A stretch of 64,000 nucleotides of DNA from Paramoeba atlantica. Taxonomy: Eukaryota; Discosea. The stretch covers positions 1 through 64,000 of the forward strand of contig CDRNVI010000078.1 of NCBI GenBank assembly GCA_977017575.1, read 5' to 3'. This document shows positions 49,330 to 58,822 of the stretch, piece after piece (the first letter of the stretch is position 1; every line of letters begins with the position of its first letter). The notes below the pieces were generated by a model, which was not told where the DNA came from, made no database searches, and saw nothing but the letters and a program-made list of their open reading frames with translations. The translations under genes and the position numbers were made by a program.

Positions 49330-52300
49330 TTACTCTTCTTTAGAATGTAACGGAACTCCACTCAATTTCCTACGTGTCACACCTTGAGGTACCGAGAAGT
49401 CTGCCTCAGCGGAATTCGCCGCCGGGTGAACGACTAACCGCTTCGGGGAGGATCCACTTTCCATCTCCTCACTGTTCTTCCCCTCCTCTCCCCACTGCTG
49501 TGTCTCGGCATTCGACTCCACTGGACCAAGAAACGGGTCCTCCTCCTCCTCCTCCTTCCCCCTCAACTGCATCGACGACCCTTCCCCAGGACCTGACGTT
49601 GTCTCCCACCCCTCTTCCCACAGCGAGGTCCCGCCGGACTCCTCCGGCTCCCTGGATGATCCGAGGGCACTGCATGTGCTGGTCTCATCCCACTCACTCC
49701 CGTCTGCTGTTGCTGTGTGATTCTGCTGCTCTCGAAGTATGGGCTCCTCCTCGTACGACCCGACACGGAATCGGGAGGGGGTGAGATGAATCGGCTGGGG
49801 TGGGGGCGCGGGAGGTGCGGAGAGGTGAGAGGACGAGGGCGTCGGGGAGGCATGGGAGAGCGTACGGCCGCGGAGACGAGAGCGCGACCGGGACCGACAC
49901 CCGCCGGTACCGCTGCCAAACATCGACCGTTTCGCCTCCTCCTCACGCCGGGAGAGCACGGCACGGCCAAAGGCTTTGTTAAGTGCCTTAGTGTAGATTT
50001 TTGACCCTTTGCGGGATCCGGCGCAGAAGTAGACCGCGTGGGCCCCGAATGGCTGGTTGAGACGGTGAATCATAAGATCGGGGGCTCGTAAGAGGGTGTC
50101 TATGAGGGCTTTGGTGTTGTACTGTGCTATGGCTTTGGTGCAGTAAGTTTGGTTGTTCCATTGACCCTCTGGGAGTCGTTTCAGATGGTAGTACAGGACG
50201 TGGCGAACAAAGTCGTGCGTGAGTTCATCGACGGGGATGCGTAAGGAGTAACACGGACTGCGCTGAAACTCATCAAAGAGTCGGTAGTACAAATTTGATA
50301 AGGTCTCTGTCAACTGCTCTTCCGTGGAATAGATGTACTGCTTGAAGCGAGGAAGAAGTACCCGAATACGACAACTGCCGTCAGATTCTACGGTAAAAGG
50401 ATCCACTTCGAACTGTGAGGTACCGGAACTCAAAATAAACGCCGCTGGACGAGCTCGAGCACCTTTTATGTACGATCCCTTATTCACGATTTCTTCAACC
50501 TCAGTAGAAATCACGCTTTCAACGCGATTCGCAGTTCGTACTTCCTTGTCTTGAGCGCTATACTTGGCTGAAATAAATAATGATTGCAGCTGCTGCAGAT
50601 CATTCCCGGAAGTAATGTACAAGGATGGACGCTGTAACGCCACTGACATGCGAGTTCGGGACAAAAATTGCCGCAATTGAACGTACAAATCGTGCTGTGG
50701 AATGTAGAGTCGCAGTGCCATTTGTAATAAACTACGTCCTCCATCATACAAAAATTGAGAATGGGTAGATGAACGCTTTATTTGAAACCTGGAATCTGAG
50801 CCCACGGTTTCATTGCTTGGAATTTCCGGGCAGGATGCTGCGCTCTTGGGATCAGAAAATTCTTCCATGGCTTGCTCTTGTTGCAAAACTTCATCAATGG
50901 CTTGTAGAATGGCCGGAGCCGTGAGATGCATAATGGAGGAGGCTAAGGGGTTTTTGGCCCATTCAAGCATCTCTTCGTATAAAAAGGGCTTCATAAGAAA
51001 CTCAGCTGATCGCGAATTCCACCTTTTCCAACGTTTAAAAGCCTGTGCGTAAGCTTCTTGTAATTCTTGGCGTAATGTCGTTTCCGGAGTTTCGCCACTT
51101 AAAGATGCAGTTTCAGAATTGAATAGTTGGTTCACAGTATCTTGAAGCGTGCTTTCAAGTTCATCTAGTTGTAACGCAACATAGGCGTCTTCTAGCGGAC
51201 CGGCGGCATCCAGTACGCTCATACAGTCAACAGGAGAAGAACTTTTTGACGCAGTGCTAGACCCATGAGGTGATGGGCTTCGACTGTGTCCACCTTTTCG
51301 TTCTGGTGCAGCAAAGAAACGAAACGGGTTCGGGATACCCATGTCACTTCGACTTCGATCTCTGCGTGAGGATGACGACCTGCGTGAGGATGAAGATTTG
51401 CGAGGCCTACGATTTAGCCTCACGTCACTTAGAGTAGAATTCGTGTATTCAACCTCAGTGCTATCTTTATTCGACTTTCCAAACAGCCCTGCACTAGACG
51501 GTCTCGAGTTTCGGTCTGTTAAGGAAATTTCTGCGCAACGACTTGATGGCAGTGGTTCACTGTCGGCCGATTCAATATAAACAAATTCTGGATCATTCAT
51601 CAGCTTTTCTACTGTGTCTTCAAAGGACATGAGAACATCCACACGAACAGAAGAAACAGCCCCCTCCGATAGCAACTGATCGCTGTCAAGAATGCTTTGG
51701 CTTGGCGTATCTATAGGAGACAACGTTACATTCGGGGATAACACGGGAGACACAACATCACTCGATTGGTCGCCTTCCTCATTCGGTCGCTGACCCAAAC
51801 ACGGGTTTGTCCCTGGCTCGTAGAGCATTAGTCTCTCCGGTGGGCACACCTTGTAGAGCTCCAGAGCATAGGCGAGTACATTTTCAAGAGGTTCGTCTGT
51901 CTTACCAGAACCATATAGTTCATCAATCTCGGTAGTACCATATCGATGGGGGACAGAAAAGATGGCTTGGTACATGTGAAACGTCTCCGGCTCCTCGAGT
52001 CCCAGTTCCTCGGCCTGGCGGACTATATCGTGATATGCGCGATCCAAGTCTGCCCGGGCATGTATCAGCATGGAAGCAGAGAGGTAAACGGGCATAAAGA
52101 AAGGATCGGTAGCAAAGAAAAAGTCGTACATGCGTGCAACCACATGCAGTGGCCCTTTGGTGTACGCTGTGGTAAATAGAGTTGCTATCCACGCAAAAGC
52201 ATAGTCTCCTCCAGCCTGGCTGGCGGCTTCTATGTGCCGAGCACCGACAGGGTCTTTGTACTCAACCAGAGGATGGACAAGCCGAAACAGGGACCTTGTT

Positions 52301-54504
52301 ACTTTCGTCCCTGGTGTTAAATGTGGTCGAATCCAATACCTCGTTAATTGCTGCATGAGAGACACAGTTGTTTGAGTATCGCATAGAAGGTAAGGAACCA
52401 TAGCCACATCGTCCAATCCCTGATAATAAGGCGCCTCCAAATCGACAGAAAGGATATGATTCATAATGTAGCTAAGTTCATTTTGCTGGTGAGGATCTGA
52501 AGAATTTCCGTAGCGACATCGATGTAAGTCTTTTTGAACCTGGTGGTAATTGGGAAGAGCATCAGGTTTATTTGCCCTACCTAGCCGCATTGCAGTATCG
52601 AGATTACCCACTAACATTTGCTCCCATGCCTTGCACCGACGTTGCGCAGCGTCCTGTAATCCAAATTCAATGGCTCGCTGTCGTGTGCTCTCTAGAGAAC
52701 GGGCGGCATGAGGAGATTCCATGTGCTGTCGCTGTACGCGTTTTACCCACTGCTGCGCGTGATCTGGATTTAGAATAAGAAAAGGAGTAGAATCCACGAC
52801 AAATTTTTTTTCGTCCTTTATCAACCACATAATCCCCGAGTGCGTTTCCTGGCAAGTCATTCGAAAGAAAAATAAGGAAGTAGGTAGCCTCATTGGGTCT
52901 ATCACAGCGTTGTACAGCACATCCGCTTCGACCGGAGGATCCAAATGCGACATTTCAGAAACCTCTATGTTAGAAGCCAGCAAGAGAACTTGATTAGGTT
53001 CTGCGTCTTCCGGTGTACCGGCAAACAGTGCGATATCACAATGCGCTTTTAGTTTGTTGCTCGCGTGCCATGCCACATTGATGTGCCTATCGGTACTAAA
53101 CACAGGAATACGTCTTTCCCGGATAGATGCCGACTCCTCCCCATCAGGGAAGCCTCCAGCAATAAGACGAGCCTCCGGAGAAACGAATCGCACGTCATAT
53201 TGACTTTGTTGTCGTTGCACACGTATGTAGAACTTTTCGCTGTACGTAAACTCTGTGGTGGGTGGGGAAAAGTTGTTTTGCTGTGTGGGAGGATCGATGA
53301 TGTCGACGTGGTGAAATGCTACGCGGTACCAACCCGTTCGCATGCGAGACATTGGCACAAGCAATCTCCAGTAGTGCTGAGCGTGATCCTTAAAATACTT
53401 CGTTCTTACTGCATTCTTTCGGCTAATAGAGTAATAGCGAGCAAGAATCTCCTTAAGTGGGATCGTGTGCGATCTGTCCGCGTCCATTGAGCGTCTCCAA
53501 GGTGTCATTTTCTGAGAATCCCCTCTTGCAGCGGAACCGAAAGACATATCTAGGCTGACCTCTGGCACAGGAGAAAATTCATCGGACCCCGGGGCTTGAT
53601 GTTGCAAGCTCAGCGCGGCCAATGGGCCGACGGATTTATCCCATGCACGGTAAAGAAATCGAACGATGACTTGTGAGTACCCACCTGGTACAATTTCAAC
53701 GAGATTAGGGTGATACGTCGGTGCATACGAAGGTTCTTGAATATGCAACACTCCGCGTCGCATTAGAGTAAACGGGGTGCTGTACCGAAGCCCCACGCTA
53801 AAGACGTAGCACCCGAATGTCAGTTTGTTAAACAAATCTTGTGAAGCAAGGTCTTTCCCCACAGGATTTGGTACAATAACGACAATACTTTTCCCAGAGC
53901 CACTCCACGTGACGTTTGGCAACGTGACACAACTTCCTTCTTCCGTGTTCCTTAGGGCCGGATGAAACTTATTGAGATCAACTCGACACATCTCAACCGA
54001 CTCAGTATTGCGATGTAGAGCTTGGGTGGCAAAGGTTTTGTACCAAGCTTCATGATGAGGTGACCAGGGTTTCTCTTTCAACTCTACTGCGTCTCCCATG
54101 AAGAGAATTGGGCCACGGTACGCGTCATAAGTAGGTTCCGAGATTTGTACGCCTGGAGGTAGATGTAAGGTGGTATTTGCTTTTCCATGACCCCCCACGT
54201 CCCAATGCGTGTATCTAATCCACTGTGGTGAGAGGTACTTCGGTGGGCGATACATTTCTGAGACCAACAAGCTAGGGTCGCGGTTTAGAACCTCAGCAAA
54301 TGGACCTTCAAATTTCATGATAGATTCAGCTTTTGTGAGGTTGTAGGGCCCTTTCGGTGAAAAACGATTCGTCTCTTGTACCTCGCCGTCATGAGATTCT
54401 ACACTTCTGTTCGCCATTGATGAATCGCGCAGAGGTGCCGATAACAGTAAGAATAATGCCACGCAACGTACAAGCTGAAACATTCCTATTTTTTCCTTTC
54501 TCAT
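49330..54504 (-). CDS. TBC-domain (TBC1D20/Gyp8-like) RabGAP with signal peptide, paralogue 2
   Basis: 1724 residues; the second Met (54483) would give MFQLVRCVALFLLLSAPLRD, an equally good signal peptide. The N-terminal about 640 residues share blocks with paralogue 1 (CYVFSVGLRYSTPFTLMRRG; STPFLILNPDHAQQWV) and contain several N-x-S/T sites. TBC domain about 650-880: VQKDLHRCRYG (arginine finger), APYYQGLDDVAMVPYLLC (YxQ), RYWIRPHLTPGTKV, GGDYAFAWIATLFTTAY, MYDFFFATDPFFMPVYLSAS. Then a Ser/Arg-rich segment (RKSSSSRRSSSSRRDRSRSD), a shared helical region, a shared C-terminal region (RVLLPRFKQYIYSTEEQLTE), and a disordered Ser/Pro/Glu-rich tail of about 200 residues absent from paralogue 1. 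No membrane span between signal peptide and TBC is obvious. Confidence 0.8.
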   Translation of the reverse strand: MRKEKIGMFQLVRCVALFLLLSAPLRDSSMANRSVESHDGEVQETNRFSPKGPYNLTKAESIMKFEGPFAEVLNRDPSLLVSEMYRPPKYLSPQWIRYTHWDVGGHGKANTTLHLPPGVQISEPTYDAYRGPILFMGDAVELKEKPWSPHHEAWYKTFATQALHRNTESVEMCRVDLNKFHPALRNTEEGSCVTLPNVTWSGSGKSIVVIVPNPVGKDLASQDLFNKLTFGCYVFSVGLRYSTPFTLMRRGVLHIQEPSYAPTYHPNLVEIVPGGYSQVIVRFLYRAWDKSVGPLAALSLQHQAPGSDEFSPVPEVSLDMSFGSAARGDSQKMTPWRRSMDADRSHTIPLKEILARYYSISRKNAVRTKYFKDHAQHYWRLLVPMSRMRTGWYRVAFHHVDIIDPPTQQNNFSPPTTEFTYSEKFYIRVQRQQSQYDVRFVSPEARLIAGGFPDGEESASIRERRIPVFSTDRHINVAWHASNKLKAHCDIALFAGTPEDAEPNQVLLLASNIEVSEMSHLDPPVEADVLYNAVIDPMRLPTSLFFFRMTCQETHSGIMWLIKDEKKFVVDSTPFLILNPDHAQQWVKRVQRQHMESPHAARSLESTRQRAIEFGLQDAAQRRCKAWEQMLVGNLDTAMRLGRANKPDALPNYHQVQKDLHRCRYGNSSDPHQQNELSYIMNHILSVDLEAPYYQGLDDVAMVPYLLCDTQTTVSLMQQLTRYWIRPHLTPGTKVTRSLFRLVHPLVEYKDPVGARHIEAASQAGGDYAFAWIATLFTTAYTKGPLHVVARMYDFFFATDPFFMPVYLSASMLIHARADLDRAYHDIVRQAEELGLEEPETFHMYQAIFSVPHRYGTTEIDELYGSGKTDEPLENVLAYALELYKVCPPERLMLYEPGTNPCLGQRPNEEGDQSSDVVSPVLSPNVTLSPIDTPSQSILDSDQLLSEGAVSSVRVDVLMSFEDTVEKLMNDPEFVYIESADSEPLPSSRCAEISLTDRNSRPSSAGLFGKSNKDSTEVEYTNSTLSDVRLNRRPRKSSSSRRSSSSRRDRSRSDMGIPNPFRFFAAPERKGGHSRSPSPHGSSTASKSSSPVDCMSVLDAAGPLEDAYVALQLDELESTLQDTVNQLFNSETASLSGETPETTLRQELQEAYAQAFKRWKRWNSRSAEFLMKPFLYEEMLEWAKNPLASSIMHLTAPAILQAIDEVLQQEQAMEEFSDPKSAASCPEIPSNETVGSDSRFQIKRSSTHSQFLYDGGRSLLQMALRLYIPQHDLYVQLRQFLSRTRMSVALQRPSLYITSGNDLQQLQSLFISAKYSAQDKEVRTANRVESVISTEVEEIVNKGSYIKGARARPAAFILSSGTSQFEVDPFTVESDGSCRIRVLLPRFKQYIYSTEEQLTETLSNLYYRLFDEFQRSPCYSLRIPVDELTHDFVRHVLYYHLKRLPEGQWNNQTYCTKAIAQYNTKALIDTLLRAPDLMIHRLNQPFGAHAVYFCAGSRKGSKIYTKALNKAFGRAVLSRREEEAKRSMFGSGTGGCRSRSRSRLRGRTLSHASPTPSSSHLSAPPAPPPQPIHLTPSRFRVGSYEEEPILREQQNHTATADGSEWDETSTCSALGSSREPEESGGTSLWEEGWETTSGPGEGSSMQLRGKEEEEEDPFLGPVESNAETQQWGEEGKNSEEMESGSSPKRLVVHPAANSAEADFSVPQGVTRRKLSGVPLHSKEE

Positions 54505-55031
54505 GACAACATGACAAGTAAAATAAATTACGCGTAAAATTAGGCAGTCAAATTATTCGATGTGATTAATAGGGAAAAACGATTCTCCGCTTTATGAAAT
54601 ACAATACTATAAAAGAATAGTAGTTACTTCTCCATTCATAGCTCAAAGGAACTACAGGCAGTTCTCGAATGGCCCATTACTCATCATTCAAATCTTCCCA
54701 ACGAACTCTTAATTATTCCACAAAAAACGAGCGATTTTTTACTTATTTCCACCCCACTGATCGCGAAAGACAATATGGACACCGAAATTCGGGGCGAATC
54801 ACCTTGCACACGCTCTCTGAACATTCATGAGGCTGCTGCGTTTCGGATGCAGCCTTGGCGACCATTACTGATCTAGCCCAGTCCCCTGTACCAGGCGTTC
54901 ACTCCTGTCAGCGTGAGACAAGAGGCGTGTAGCTACTTGATGTTAAATTTTGATTCCAGAGTGCGACGCACTTTAGGGATTATTCGTCTCCGCCCCTGAC
55001 TGCTCCAGAGGTTCTCTCAGGAGATCGACAT
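54505..55031. other. Intergenic, no gene seen
   Basis: Unique-looking sequence; contains the 3' region of the downstream ankyrin gene. No transposon ends noticed. Confidence 0.4.
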
Positions 55032-55532
55032 TTACGGTTCGTCATGGGATCGAATTCTTTTTGCCTTTAAGTATACCCCAATCTCTTTGTGGTCATTCGC
55101 AAAAGCCAAATCCTCCGCAGTCTTTCCCGCCTTACTCATGTGAGACAAACACAATGGACTGTGATTGACCAGTACTCGCGTTATTTCTTCCCATCCCCCA
55201 GCCGCAGCGTAGTGCAGCGGTGTCTTCCCGGCATCATCGATGCCATCGCAGTGCGCTCCATAGCGCAGCAAAATATCTACGATTTCTTTGTGACCACGAG
55301 AGGCCGCGAAATGCAACGCGGACCATTTTTGGTTATCAAACGTTCGAGCGGAAGCCCCGTGTGAGAGAAGAAGTTCCGCCACAGCGCCCTGACCGGAGTG
55401 TGAGGCGTGGTGTAGCATTGTCATGCCATTGCGGTCACGCTCTTCGGTGGCGTTGGAGTGCTGTAGGAAAATCCGAATGCGTTCGAGGTCACCTGTGCGA
55501 CACGCGTCGTACAGAGATTGTTCAGAGGACAT
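55032..55532 (-). CDS. Ankyrin-repeat protein, gankyrin/PSMD10-like
   Basis: 166 residues from the ATG at 55532 (MSSEQSLYDACRTGDLERIR). The frame extends to 55613, but a splice acceptor lies between. Four to five ankyrin repeats: DRNGMTMLHHASHSGQGAVA, NQKWSALHFAASRGHKEIVD, DAGKTPLHYAAAGGWEEITR, KAGKTAEDLAFANDHKEIGV. The spacing and the W-S-ALHFAAS wording recall gankyrin, the proteasome assembly chaperone that binds Rpt3, but at 166 residues it is shorter (gankyrin has 226 and seven repeats). Other small ankyrin proteins are equally possible, so no symbol is given. Confidence 0.7.
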   Translation of the reverse strand: MSSEQSLYDACRTGDLERIRIFLQHSNATEERDRNGMTMLHHASHSGQGAVAELLLSHGASARTFDNQKWSALHFAASRGHKEIVDILLRYGAHCDGIDDAGKTPLHYAAAGGWEEITRVLVNHSPLCLSHMSKAGKTAEDLAFANDHKEIGVYLKAKRIRSHDEP

Positions 55533-55555
55533 AAGAAAAAAGAGCAATGATTGGG

Positions 55556-55572
55556 CTATAGAAAAAAAGCTT
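55556..55572 (-). promoter_or_regulatory. Candidate trans-splice acceptor of the ankyrin gene
   Basis: The minus strand reads GCTTTTTTTCTATAG with AG at 55556-55557, leaving a 23-base leader before the ATG at 55532. It excludes the longer N-terminal reading. Confidence 0.5.
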
Positions 55573-55714
55573 TGCGCTACAGACGTGCAGTGTACACTCT
55601 TGGACAATGACAAACTGTCACATAAGAAAATATCTTTAACAATTATTTCAAGGTTACAAGAGTTCTTTTTGATCGAAGACTTACATCTGCCTTTGCAAAG
55701 TGTGAACTGTTGCT

Positions 55715-57622
55715 TTACCGGAATCGTTGTCTTTTGCGCTTCATGACTGGTCGATTTTTCAAGCGGGGCGACGCATTGTTGATCGCGTCAGTAAAATTTT
55801 GTGTCGTTTCTTGTATGTCCTCCGAAGGATTCGATAACTTGTGTTCATCATGCGTCAAGCATGATACAACCGACTCTCTCGCGTGGTCTACTTCAATCGA
55901 TTCGACATCTTTGCGTGATACGTCCTTGGGTATGGGAATCTTTGATTCAGTGCGATATTTTTTGGACGCTTTAAAACCGCCCGCCTTCCCCAACGCGTGG
56001 GATACAAGCCGTCCAGAATGCTTGCTGCGTAGCTCACGGGTTCTTTGTCGAGAGAGATATTTGAATTTTCGTGATTCAGTTGAAGTGGCGTAGGGTGCAT
56101 ACCACCGCAATGGAGCTATTTCATTCAAAGTGCGATCATCAGTTGTCAAAATGTCGATGGCATCTAAAGCGATATCCTGAGAAGGTACAGTTGCGTACCG
56201 AAATTTCGTAGCGGTTTCAGTACTCAGCGGGGTCTGAAGATCACGAAGAGCTTCGCATACAGACGGATCAGACAGAAGTTGTGATTCCACAGCGCTTTTC
56301 TTTAAGGTATGAGAATAATCTGTACTATCCGTTCCCTGTAGGGAACGTAGGTTTGAATCACGGTGCATTTGATAGTCGTTTTCAATATTTTCGTTTTCGT
56401 CTGAGTGAAGTTCGCCGCTATCTTTTTCAGCGTAAAAGTTTTCACCAAAAAGACCACTCATCTGTTCGTCCCATTTTGAGGGATCAAAATCCCTTTTAAG
56501 AATGTCCGTAAGATTGAGCTGTTTTATGGACTCGGAACCTGCGACACGACTAATAGCTTCGATACGTTGTTTTCTCTCCTCTTGTTTCAATCTGCGTAAT
56601 CTTTGAAGTGATTCACGTTTATCTTGCTCGGCCTGCTGCTGCCTTTCTTCTTTGAGTTGTCTAGAATGTTTTCGAGACGAAGACTTATTCCGCAGGCTTT
56701 GTTCCGCTGTCCGTGGGTAGACGTAAATACGGGATTGTCCTTCGATCTCGTTGACGCCGATGCCGTTTTCTTTCTTTGTGTCATCCAGTTCTTGCTGTGG
56801 ATCATTCTTTTCGACTTCAGGATGTAATGAGAAGTCTTCTGACCTATTTGGTTTCTCAACGTGAGACTCTTCTTCTAAGTCTTCATTTGTGGAAATTATT
56901 TTTCTCCATCCATCTCCACGAAAATAATCCTTCAGAAACTTGTCCTCCTCGGTATCGGCTTTATTTTTCGTTAACACTTCGTAAAATCGCACAGACTTTG
57001 TAGGAGCTTGTATAGACTTTTCTTGTTGAGCTGGGCCTGTATTTGGTACCACCTTAATGATATCATCTTGTATTTCTTGACTATTACTCCGCTCCTCCCT
57101 CGCAGCTAGCTCTAGAAAGCGTGCTCGAGTTTTTTCTGCATCAGGATCATACACAAGTCGTGAATTTCCTTTAAGCGTGAACTCGGTAATATGTGACTCG
57201 GAATCCGGAGCCTGATCAAAATTGTCAGAAACACGTTGCGAAAGTTGTTCCGAGATCTGTCTCTTCAGTGTAAGCGGCGTATGCTCCTGGCTGGATTTTT
57301 GAACCTCGTCGTCGCTCAGCACTGCTGTAATTTCATCGTCCCACAAGGGCTTCTTCATATTCTTCAAGGACTCTGGATTATTTCGAATTTTCCACAGAAC
57401 ATCTGCGAAGACATTTTCACTTTTAGTTGTACATAGGACAGCCTCGTCGTCTTCTATAACTCCCGCTTCACTGTCGGAATCTGAATCTCCGTAAGTACGT
57501 CGTAGTCTTCGAAGTTCGTACGCCTTTCTGCGATCTTCAAATGTCTTTGCATATCCCTCATTAATTGTCAGATGTGAGCGTTCATCCTCATCGGATTCGC
57601 TTAGTAAATCTATCTGTTGCAT
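55715..57622 (-). CDS. KRI1: KRI1 ribosome-biogenesis protein
   Basis: 635 residues. Nucleolar factor needed for 40S subunit maturation, partner of KRR1. Diagnostic features: an acidic N-terminus (LLSESDEDERSHLTINEGYA, then the family's FEDRRKAYELRRL-like segment), PLWDDEITAVLSD, EDKFLKDYFRGDGWR, and the KRI1 core LTDILKRDFDPSKWDEQMSG with LFGENFYAEKD. A coiled, charged stretch (KEERQQQAEQDKRESLQRLRR) precedes it, and a basic C-terminus (RPVMKRKRQRFR) suits nucleolar localisation. Start ATG at 57622, 12 bases after an AG (TATACAG). Intact. Confidence 0.85.
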   Translation of the reverse strand: MQQIDLLSESDEDERSHLTINEGYAKTFEDRRKAYELRRLRRTYGDSDSDSEAGVIEDDEAVLCTTKSENVFADVLWKIRNNPESLKNMKKPLWDDEITAVLSDDEVQKSSQEHTPLTLKRQISEQLSQRVSDNFDQAPDSESHITEFTLKGNSRLVYDPDAEKTRARFLELAAREERSNSQEIQDDIIKVVPNTGPAQQEKSIQAPTKSVRFYEVLTKNKADTEEDKFLKDYFRGDGWRKIISTNEDLEEESHVEKPNRSEDFSLHPEVEKNDPQQELDDTKKENGIGVNEIEGQSRIYVYPRTAEQSLRNKSSSRKHSRQLKEERQQQAEQDKRESLQRLRRLKQEERKQRIEAISRVAGSESIKQLNLTDILKRDFDPSKWDEQMSGLFGENFYAEKDSGELHSDENENIENDYQMHRDSNLRSLQGTDSTDYSHTLKKSAVESQLLSDPSVCEALRDLQTPLSTETATKFRYATVPSQDIALDAIDILTTDDRTLNEIAPLRWYAPYATSTESRKFKYLSRQRTRELRSKHSGRLVSHALGKAGGFKASKKYRTESKIPIPKDVSRKDVESIEVDHARESVVSCLTHDEHKLSNPSEDIQETTQNFTDAINNASPRLKNRPVMKRKRQRFR

Positions 57623-57830
57623 ACAGCAGAAAAGCTGTATAATAAAGTGTGTTAAAGTTTTTCTATTTCGAAAATTTCTTTGTTGAATAATTAAACAAAA
57701 AGGCTAGAAAAATATGATATCAAATATCATATTTTACTAGGGGAAATACAATATCCGATATCCCTTTCCTGATGTACAGTAAATCACGGCACACAATACC
57801 CCGGTGCGAGTGCACAAGAAACATAACGCC

Positions 57831-58688
57831 TCATTCGGCTTGTCGGGCGCATCTCAAGAAGTATAAATCCAACATGAGCGCCTTTTTTTTGAGAGCTTCC
57901 CTTTCCCTAACACTTGTAAGCGTATTGATCATTTGTTGAATCTCTGAGTTCAGGATGTGCAAATTTGCCTTTATAATTTCTAGACAAGGTGTTTCTTGTT
58001 CGTTCTTGTTTCTTACTTCATTTCCCTTCAACAAATAACGTTGTATTTGAGCTCGATGCATAAAGGGAAGGTCCGATTTAGCTTCTTTCGGAACCTGTGC
58101 ATACTCTGGAATAAGGGGATAACCCAAAGGGTATTCCGGCAAGATGCGCTTCTTTCTTTTCCATATCCAGTACGCGAATACGTGGGCTTTAACATCCAAG
58201 GATATATTCTCTACCTCGTCTAGCACAGTCTCATCGGGAAATGTGTCCTGCATATTTTCCCACATAAAGTCTTCTAAAAAATTCAGAAGAAGTCGAAGTT
58301 CGTTTTCTGTTATGCGTAGAGTGCATTTCCACATCTCTTCCGGAATTCCCGTTACCACTGGAACGGATGGTAAATTGATAAAGTGACAGTGCGACGAACA
58401 AGAGGCCTCACTCTTTACACCATTTCTATTTTCCTCTGAATGAGCGAAAAGGAATTCAGCATCTTCGTGGTCAATCGTATAAGGCGCGATTTGTGCCGCT
58501 GGTGGGGCGCGAAGTGTAGTCACTGGAAGCTGAAATTTCGTTGCACATTTCTTTGGAACAGACTCTCGCTTCGAGTACCGAGGCAATAAGATGGGGGGCA
58601 ATACCTCGGGTTTGGGTGGGTGGGGTAATGGAACCCTTGTAACACAGAGAGGATCGTCGAACGAGAATTTTAGGTCCAAACTTTGCAT
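57831..58688 (-). CDS. EPL1-like (Enhancer of polycomb) protein
   Basis: 285 residues from the first true ATG at 58688 (MQSLDLKFSFDDPL). EPL1 is a scaffold of NuA4-type histone acetyltransferase complexes in the nucleus. Supporting pattern: YTIDHEDAEFLFAHSEENRN (family: YD.DEED..WL), LRITENELRLLLNFLEDFMW, VFAYWIWKRKKR with PLGYPLIPEY (family: VY.YW..KR...  PLIP), then FMHRAQIQRYLLKGNEVRNK and INTLTSVREREALKKKAL (family: R.R....TR.N..., L...REK.K). It is much shorter than animal EPC proteins, which is common for protist versions. Assigned from pattern only, with moderate certainty. Confidence 0.6.
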   Translation of the reverse strand: MQSLDLKFSFDDPLCVTRVPLPHPPKPEVLPPILLPRYSKRESVPKKCATKFQLPVTTLRAPPAAQIAPYTIDHEDAEFLFAHSEENRNGVKSEASCSSHCHFINLPSVPVVTGIPEEMWKCTLRITENELRLLLNFLEDFMWENMQDTFPDETVLDEVENISLDVKAHVFAYWIWKRKKRILPEYPLGYPLIPEYAQVPKEAKSDLPFMHRAQIQRYLLKGNEVRNKNEQETPCLEIIKANLHILNSEIQQMINTLTSVREREALKKKALMLDLYFLRCARQAE

Positions 58689-58822
58689 GAGTGCCTCGCG
58701 TGTGTACAACAGACGCGGATTTAGTAGCGTAACATTGAGTAGAAGTCACAACATCACTAAGAATAAAAGAGGGGTTTTACACGTCGCGCCGTGTATGAAT
58801 AAAAATTTGTGTACCCAAAATA

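Noticed and set aside
49374-50004. Plus-strand ORFs over the end of the large TBC gene
   Set aside because: Opposite-strand shadows of the Ser/Pro/Glu-rich C-terminal tail.
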